Source of the DNA: Hypomesus transpacificus
Taxonomy: Eukaryota; Chordata; Actinopteri; Osmeriformes; Osmeridae
Direction: 5' to 3'
DNA: 64,000 nt
Assembly (NCBI RefSeq): GCF_021917145.1
Contig: NC_061073.1
Span: 2,631,673-2,695,672 of the forward strand
How positions within the stretch are numbered: position 1 is the first letter of the stretch; every line of letters starts with the position of its first letter. Shown piece by piece: positions 36,234-64,000 of this stretch. A program made the translations under genes and the position numbers. The notes under the pieces were generated by a model, which saw only the letters and a list, made by a program, of their open reading frames with translations, did not search any database and had not been told where the DNA came from.

Positions 36234-36234
<1 letters not shown>
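36160..36234 (+). other. pphln1: pphln1 5' UTR exon supplying the A of the start codon
   Basis: A clean acceptor (ttttgtag, ending 36159) and donor (CA|GTAAGT, from 36235). Spliced to 36557 it forms A|TG TCT TAT CGG, i.e. MSYRRD, matching the N-terminus of periphilin (MAYRRD in human). It also holds an upstream ATG at 36212-36214 in another frame and weak context. That frame runs 20 codons across the junction and stops at 36594-36596. Confidence 0.65.
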
Positions 36235-50837
<14,603 letters not shown>

Positions 50838-51570
50838 GAGACACATTGCCCCGATACAAAGTTCTAATGTGAAGACACTAGTTGACTATATAGTTAAGTA
50901 TTAGTATAGGGGGGAGGAGGAGGGTGTTTGTACTGTGATGGTATCACAGTACAATCGCAGTCCAATGGTATTGGAACTGCAACTGTTTATTTTTTTATTA
51001 TTTTGTATTATTGTTGAACATGTTCCTTGGTCCTACTTTTTAAAAGTGAGTTATGTGAATTTTGTAGCCTCCACAATACAAAAGTACGGGATTGTTTTCA
51101 CTATGGGGCACTGTGCCGTCATATACCTTAAACAGTAATCAGACTACACAATGATGTCAAGTACTCTACTATCTTTTTGTCTTGATGGCCATTACAGTCC
51201 AGTCCATTTGTATCCTGGACCTGAATCATACTGATTCTGTTGAAAATGGTGTTATTTAGAGTTTTGTGGAGATCAATAACTAAACGTCTATATTTATGGG
51301 GAAGTGTAGATGGTGTTTCCTTCAAACTGCTCTCCAGCAACGTTGTCACGTGACTCTAAAGTGAACTTTCATTCAAAGTTATTTTCCTATTATGACATAT
51401 TCTTGTGGCCACATCTTTTATTGAACAGATTAAGTTTGACATTGTAAACCATTTTGTTACACACAGATTTTGTACTGTTGCGTACGTACAAATATCATGT
51501 TACCCTACAGTCATGTTTTACCAGTCATTTTTGTGTTCAGAATAATAAATGTATTGAATTACTAGAACTG
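50838..51570 (+). other. pphln1: pphln1 3' UTR
   Basis: Non-coding sequence after TGA 50835-50837, ending near an AATAAA at 51544-51549. Confidence 0.6.
51544..51549 (+). terminator. pphln1: pphln1 poly(A) signal
   Basis: AATAAA about 710 bases after the stop codon. The first good signal on this strand after the gene. Confidence 0.6.
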
Positions 51571-51649
51571 AGGTGTGTGTGTCAGTCCACTCTCACAAAC
51601 CACTTAGGGATTCAAACGACCAAAGTAAGTCTCACATCATAATATATGT

Positions 51650-51655
51650 TTTATT
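51650..51655 (-). terminator. prickle1: prickle1 poly(A) signal
   Basis: AATAAA on the minus strand, about 650 bases after the prickle1 stop and only about 100 bp from the convergent pphln1 signal. Confidence 0.5.
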
Positions 51656-52303
51656 ACAATTATCAACCTTATATTCCAGTTTTTTTTTACATTTATACAG
51701 ATTACAATGATCTGTTTACATTACAATATGACCCATAAATAGAATAGTCCACCTAACCAGGCCCTATAATGCATACTGGTGTCACGCAAGGATCAGGGCT
51801 GCATAAGTCTGAATACTAAGAAGCACATAAATGATGGAAATAGCAATGGTCATACTCTGTCAAGTCACAGTTGACATCCTATTTTTATGTTTAAAACCCT
51901 TGTTATGAAAATGAGTTCTGTAATTGCCACAAAAAAAACTTTTGGAACTTGGGGGTATAAAAAATATCCATTATGTATCTGAACTTTACAATATTTACAT
52001 TCATATCTGCACTGTTAAATAATCATTTCAGTTTGTCTTTAGATGTTGCTTTATAAATATGCTTAGCTCTGAATAAATGAATTCAAAGTTTTTTGTTACA
52101 GACTATTGATATGTGTTTGGTATTTGTATTCAATATCCTAATTGAGGTGATGACCAGTGCTGTGTGTTTACATGTACTTCATGTTTACAGAATTTAAACA
52201 TGTGACTGACTATTTTGATTTCTTTTCTCATTTCAAATAGTGGCAACAAGATACAGATGGCTACAGAGCACGTTAACTTCAAGCCGGGGACATCATGAAA
52301 GTC
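51656..52303 (-). other. prickle1: prickle1 3' UTR
   Basis: AT-rich non-coding sequence between the prickle1 stop and the minus-strand AATAAA at 51655-51650. Nothing else recognised. Confidence 0.55.
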
Positions 52304-59102
<6,799 letters not shown>

Positions 59103-59118
59103 CTGACTTCAACTTCTA

Positions 59119-59222
59119 CTGGAGGGAGAGAGGAAGGGAGGATGGGAGGAATGGAGAGAAGGTGGGATAGAGAGAGGGAGGCAGGGTGGGAGGGAGGGAG
59201 GAGTGGAGGAATGAGAAGGTAG
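59119..59222 (-). promoter_or_regulatory. prickle1: long polypyrimidine tract before the prickle1 first coding exon
   Basis: On the minus strand about 100 nearly uninterrupted pyrimidines lead to CCTCCAG (ending at 59119) and the exon that carries the first ATG at 59102-59100. It shows that the coding start is in a spliced, not a first, exon. A 5' UTR exon must exist further upstream. Confidence 0.6.
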
Positions 59223-62200
59223 AAAAAAAGAGAAGGAGAGAATTGCGTTACGGGAAGAGACACGATAAAGAGATATGATACAGACTGAGATCATAACCAA
59301 TGCATATACACATTCCTAGCGTCAAGGCGACATTGCTCTAGCACTAGACCACTGATTGAGTCACACCATCAAGATCCCCTTCATGTGGGCTGACGTCCAT
59401 GAAAGGCCATTACTGTGCAACATATAAACAGCTCCTTTATTTATCTGGCTCGGGTTTGTTAATTTGAGGAACATCTTAAGTAGGACTTGTGCCTCAGTCA
59501 CCGCCATTGTGGTAATGTGTCATCTCCCCTTGCCTCCTCATGTGGCTCCCTCCGAGCTCCATTAGAAGATTCCAGAAGTTTTACAAGGTGACTTCCTGAC
59601 TCGTTTGGTGACAGTAACCAACAGCTAGCCCTGTGTGTAATAAGTACCCGCATTCAACGTCAGGGCCAGGGTTAGGGTGAACTGAGACAGCACATTCCTG
59701 TCCTGTACTGTAACTCGCCCTGTCTCGAACAAAGACGCCAGGATTAACACCAGACATTGAGCGCTCACACTTCAAGGTTCCTGCTTATCTGCATAGCACA
59801 TGTTGAGGAAGGGGAATAAGTGATAGTTCATTGTGCTGCTGTGTCCCATATGAGGCCAACATATGGCTTGTAATGATGGGTTCATCACTGGAGCCCCAGT
59901 CCTGTATAAACACTGGCCTAGCCTTAAAGAAACACCCTCCCTGTGGATAACACTGCCATATGGGGAATGTCCACAGGCCTACTCGTCCCCCTTTTCCCCC
60001 CTCTCTCTTCTTTCTTCTCCTCTCTGCTCCGAGGGCTGTTTGTTTTTCAACCTGCCAGAGCGGGGGGAAGAGGGTGTCTAGAAGTTCATCCCTTCATCTT
60101 TTGGGCGGAGGAGTGAAGGCGGATGGGGTGGGCTGAGCACGGGCAGACAGGTGAAGAAGGGATGGATGGATGGGAACGACTGACTTGTCTGGACACTGAC
60201 ACGGAGGGATTGAAATAGGGCAGAGAGATCAAAGGCTGGCTGATTCACCTCCAGGTTGACCCACGTGCGTGCCCACACACAGACACAAACAGAGTTACAT
60301 TTGACACACACACACACAGACCTGTACACACGAGCACACGTAAACCACACAGACAGTGTGACAGTTTATTGCGAACAACGTTACAGCGAGACATGGGAAA
60401 GTAGGATGACTATTGTCCTGTCGCGGAAATCTCAGGTCCAGAAGGTTTTGGGTCGACTTTTGGTCATCGCTTAACGTTATTCCACAGATGATTTGTCAAA
60501 CCCAGGCACACAGAGCCTTTAAGGACTACCAACCACAACTTAATTTAATTCCAGGTTCACTTTACCACACCAAAGGTACATTGTCTCAGCTCAGTTTATG
60601 CCGAGCTGGAAACCCATAAGGGACAACTATTCACAGACAGAACAAAGGACTGTGCAGTTGTGGTCAGTTCTCATCTCACTACAGTTCTGACTGAGAGATC
60701 TGAGGAGCCTAGCCATGAACAGCACAGTCTACTGCCCACCCCACCCTCCCTCACAACTCCCACCCCTTCCTCGTTCCTCCCTCACCCCTACCACCCCTCT
60801 CCACCCCTCCCCCACCCCTACCTCACCCCCAGACCCCCATGGCTGGGCCAGGACATGCAGGGGTGGGAGACAGCTGAGAAAACCGGCCACACTCCACTGC
60901 TGCCTTTGAAGAACACAGGCCTGGAGACTGGAGGACTAAAACCAATGCTCTACCCCTGGAATGTCATATATGCGTGGATGCTGGAGAGTGTGGTTTACAG
61001 ACACACACGCAGACACCGAAACACACACACGCATAGGACACACAAACAATATCCTCACACACACAAAAGCATTAAATGTGCACGTACCACATACTGTCCA
61101 TCCACACACACACACTTACAAGGGCCTACCAGTCCAAGTGTCAGCTGTATGGTCTGCCTCTGTTTCTCGTTTAGCATCAGCTCTTTGTGAGATAGCAGGC
61201 TGGCATGCCTGGACCCCTGAGGAATGATTAACTGCTCCACACACAGCAGGCGGCTACCGGCTATTCATACCCACCGCCTGGTCCCAAGGACGGGTTGCAC
61301 GCCCTCACCACCATATCTCACTCATGCCAACAACTGGCATGCCGTCCTCAAGGCTGCCCACACCAACCCCCTCGAGACACAAGTATGATGGACGACGCAG
61401 TTAGGGGGAGGACAGTTGAGCGATTCAGAGCTTTATGGCAGCATTGTGCTGCAAAGTGTCAAGTCAGGCGGTTAGGGTATGACACCTCCCGTTGAAACGC
61501 CTCCGATGGCCTCGACAATGGCTCTCATTGACAAGGGGATCGACTTTGAGGCTTGTTCCATGAAGAGCCTGTTTGCCTCCTCCGGCCTTTTCGTCAGTGT
61601 CCCTCCCTTGAAGGTGAGGTCTCTTATCTCTACATTCTCGACGTGGTTTTAAAGCCCTCAAAACTCAGATAACCTGTCTTCAGACGAGAGGAATAACACT
61701 CTCCTTGTTCTATTCATGTCTATTGACTTGCAAATGAGACTAAAATACCCACACACAAAAAAATGAGGTCTTGTTCGAGAATGGGGTGGATTTCACTTGG
61801 GAGGCAGCTAACTATAGTATAGAGTTCAGCCAAAGAGAACAGATGAAACCTTACAGTGCTGCTTCACGCTATATCAGACACACTTACTGCAATTGTAGGA
61901 AAGATGTTTTTGCGTGTCAGACAAGGCCCTTCAGCCTCTAAAAACTTGGCCTGACTCAATGTGGGATGTCAGACCGGAGATACAGCTCTGACAGAGTTCT
62001 AGGAAGAGTAGACAGGCAGGATACCTGAGTTGGCAGCAGCTCTGATGTCTGTAATACCTTCTTCTGAACCGCAGCTGCAAGTTTGCGAATGCAAATGTAT
62101 GCAAATTATCCCCTCAGATGTTAGCCAGTTCATTTCCTCCAAACTCCAACCGTACAAGTTCTTCAATGACCTGTCCGGCCGTTGAACCATTTCACCACCC

Positions 62201-63974
62201 TGCCACTAACTCACAAACGTTTCCGCTTCTCAGTTTTGGCCGAACGTAAAAAAGTTTGCTTCAACAAGGAGCTTGTGGTCTGTAGGGTATCTGCCACCTC
62301 CTCCCTCTCATCCTCCTACACAGGCCAGACCCCTGCAGTCTTGAATGTTTAACAACCCCTCTCCATTGTAAAGGTGCTTGTTAACATGGCTTTGGGAGCT
62401 CTGGACTGCAAATCTGACTGATCTGCCCACAGAGTCCCTTCTAGCCTCCAGCCAGGGGGGGGGGGGCAGGGAGGGGGTCAGGAGGGGGTTGAGAGACCAA
62501 GGGAGTGGAGTCACTACTGGCTTGTATGGAAATTCTTTTGACAATGGAGAGGGATAGTATTGATATGGAGAGATGACAGGGACAACAAAATGATTATTCT
62601 GTAGATCAAATATGATTCATTTTAAGATGAGTCAAAGAAACGTTTACAGTGCATGGATGTTACACAGAATGTATAGACCATTTCACTAACTGCAAACTAA
62701 CATCCCTTCCTTCTTGTGGAGGTGATATATTGACGTTTCAACAAATAGCTCAATACCAAGAGTGCTCATTGTCAGATACACTCAGCGAAAAACACAACAG
62801 CGAAACAGCCTCAGGTGAACACATCCTGGGAAGCAAAGAAGGAAAATAAGCCCTTTCTGGTCCAAATTCATGTCAATGTTCCTGAAGGAAATTAATGATG
62901 GACAAGCACACAACTAAACACATGGCCCTCTGTCAGCCTGGCTAGGCCCAACATGTTTGACTTGGCTGGGACTTGCCTGGGATGCTTGGTCGGTTCTGCT
63001 GGAGGAGGGATAACACGATATTCATTTCAAAGTCTCCGGTTGGGTTTTTTGGACTCTGCCTTGTCTGTTTTTCAGACAAACAAGATATTTCTGTTCTCCG
63101 AAAATACACACCAGATGGTTTCTAAATCCAATAAACGTACGTTTTTTCCATGCCAACTTGTCACCTGTTAAAAATTCACAAGGCCCTTGTTGAAAAAAGC
63201 CATGAGAAAGCCAGTCACAAAACCTTCTGAATTTCAGCCTTCTTTCGTGACGTTTACACACAAAAGTAAAACTGGATCCTTCTTCAACTTTACAATCTCC
63301 TGTGTACATAAGTCAAGCTTCACAAAATAAACATATTATATCCTTATGCAATACATCACAGCTAAAGTCCAAACAATTAACAGAAAATGCCATACAAGGC
63401 TATGTCTCTCTCTACAACCTTTGAATCTCAAATGACCAGACTCAAAGGAAATGTTACACTCCACTTCAACCAGGAGAACATTACAAGAGAGGTGGCCGGC
63501 CTGTGAGTGTGTGGGTCTCACTTGAAGCGAGGCACTGGTTCTAGGATCGGGGGACCTCCAGGGTCCTCCCTCCATCCCTGGGGGGGGTCTTATTGGGGAT
63601 TGAATGGGAGTGAGCGACGTCTCCTTAGCAACCCTCTAAGACAGACCACCTCCTGGCCGCTCCCTAACACACACGTGGTGCTGTCACACATCCATCACAT
63701 CCATCACACACACACACTGGCACATCCCACTTCAGACCTGTATTCACACCGCCTGAAGAAAAGAAACTATGATCCCAATTTTCTTCACCCTCCCACCACT
63801 CTGTAGAGCAGGGACGCAGTGACCTGGAACATCTCACGTCCAGGGTCTTAAATTGAGTACGATATGAAAACATGGAAAATCTAATCTAAGTCATGTGAGC
63901 ATAATGTGGGATAATGCAACTCAGCAACATCAAGAAATACGTCCTCTCTTGTTTGTTATATTTAAAAATCTTAC
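59223..63974. other. prickle1 5' intron/upstream DNA, no gene recognised
   Basis: No open frame resembles a known protein. Holds a pyrimidine-rich block at 60728-60840, CA-rich tracts near 60303-60345 and 61003-61115, and a G run at 62457-62466. Presumed 5' UTR intron of prickle1. Confidence 0.45.
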
Positions 63975-64000
63975 CTCAGTATTGGGCAAATCTCCTGGAC
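63975..64000 (-). other. possible exon end at the window edge
   Basis: On the minus strand the last 26 bases read into ACTGAG|GTAAGA, a good 5' splice site. It could be a 5' UTR exon of prickle1 or the end of an exon of another gene. Too little sequence to decide. Confidence 0.25.

Overview
The window is nuclear DNA of a ray-finned (teleost) fish. The evidence is multi-exon genes with GT..AG introns, vertebrate-specific protein families, a fish-type Tc1 transposon, tRNA-derived SINEs of the kind common in teleosts, and abundant CA/GA microsatellites and minisatellites. The species cannot be named from the sequence alone.

Layout. (1) 235-399, + strand: last coding exon of a uevld-like gene, ending tail-to-tail with (2). 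(2) 15996-2983, - strand: a complete usp6nl (RN-tre) Rab GTPase-activating protein gene. Thirteen coding exons could be phased without conflict and give 831 residues. Its introns hold a 34-bp minisatellite made of copies of one of its own exon/intron boundaries, a nearly undamaged Tc1 element (8687-10338), SINEs and simple repeats. A probable 5' UTR exon and promoter lie near 28.7-28.95 kb, which makes 16.0-28.7 kb a repeat-rich first intron. (3) 32528-31140, - strand: complete yaf2, 4 coding exons, 180 aa. (4) 36234-50837, + strand: pphln1 (periphilin), 9 coding exons, 380 aa, whose start codon is split across a splice junction. (5) 59102-52304, - strand: prickle1, 7 coding exons, 880 aa from the first ATG. 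From 59.1 kb to the window end there is only presumed 5' UTR/upstream DNA and repeats.

How the genes relate. yaf2(-), pphln1(+) and prickle1(-) have the same order and orientation as in human 12q12, so this is an old vertebrate block. usp6nl and uevld belong to other human chromosomes (10p and 11p), so a synteny break lies at about 29-30 kb. YAF2 (non-canonical Polycomb PRC1) and periphilin (HUSH silencing complex) are both chromatin repressors, USP6NL acts in endosomal Rab5 traffic and PRICKLE1 in planar cell polarity. They are neighbours, not a pathway or operon.

Most notable: an array of 39 tandem units, each carrying a 5' splice site copied from the usp6nl TBC exon; a coding minisatellite and a possible alternative terminal exon in pphln1; and a pphln1 start codon that exists only after splicing. 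I found no evidence for an unknown multi-gene system.
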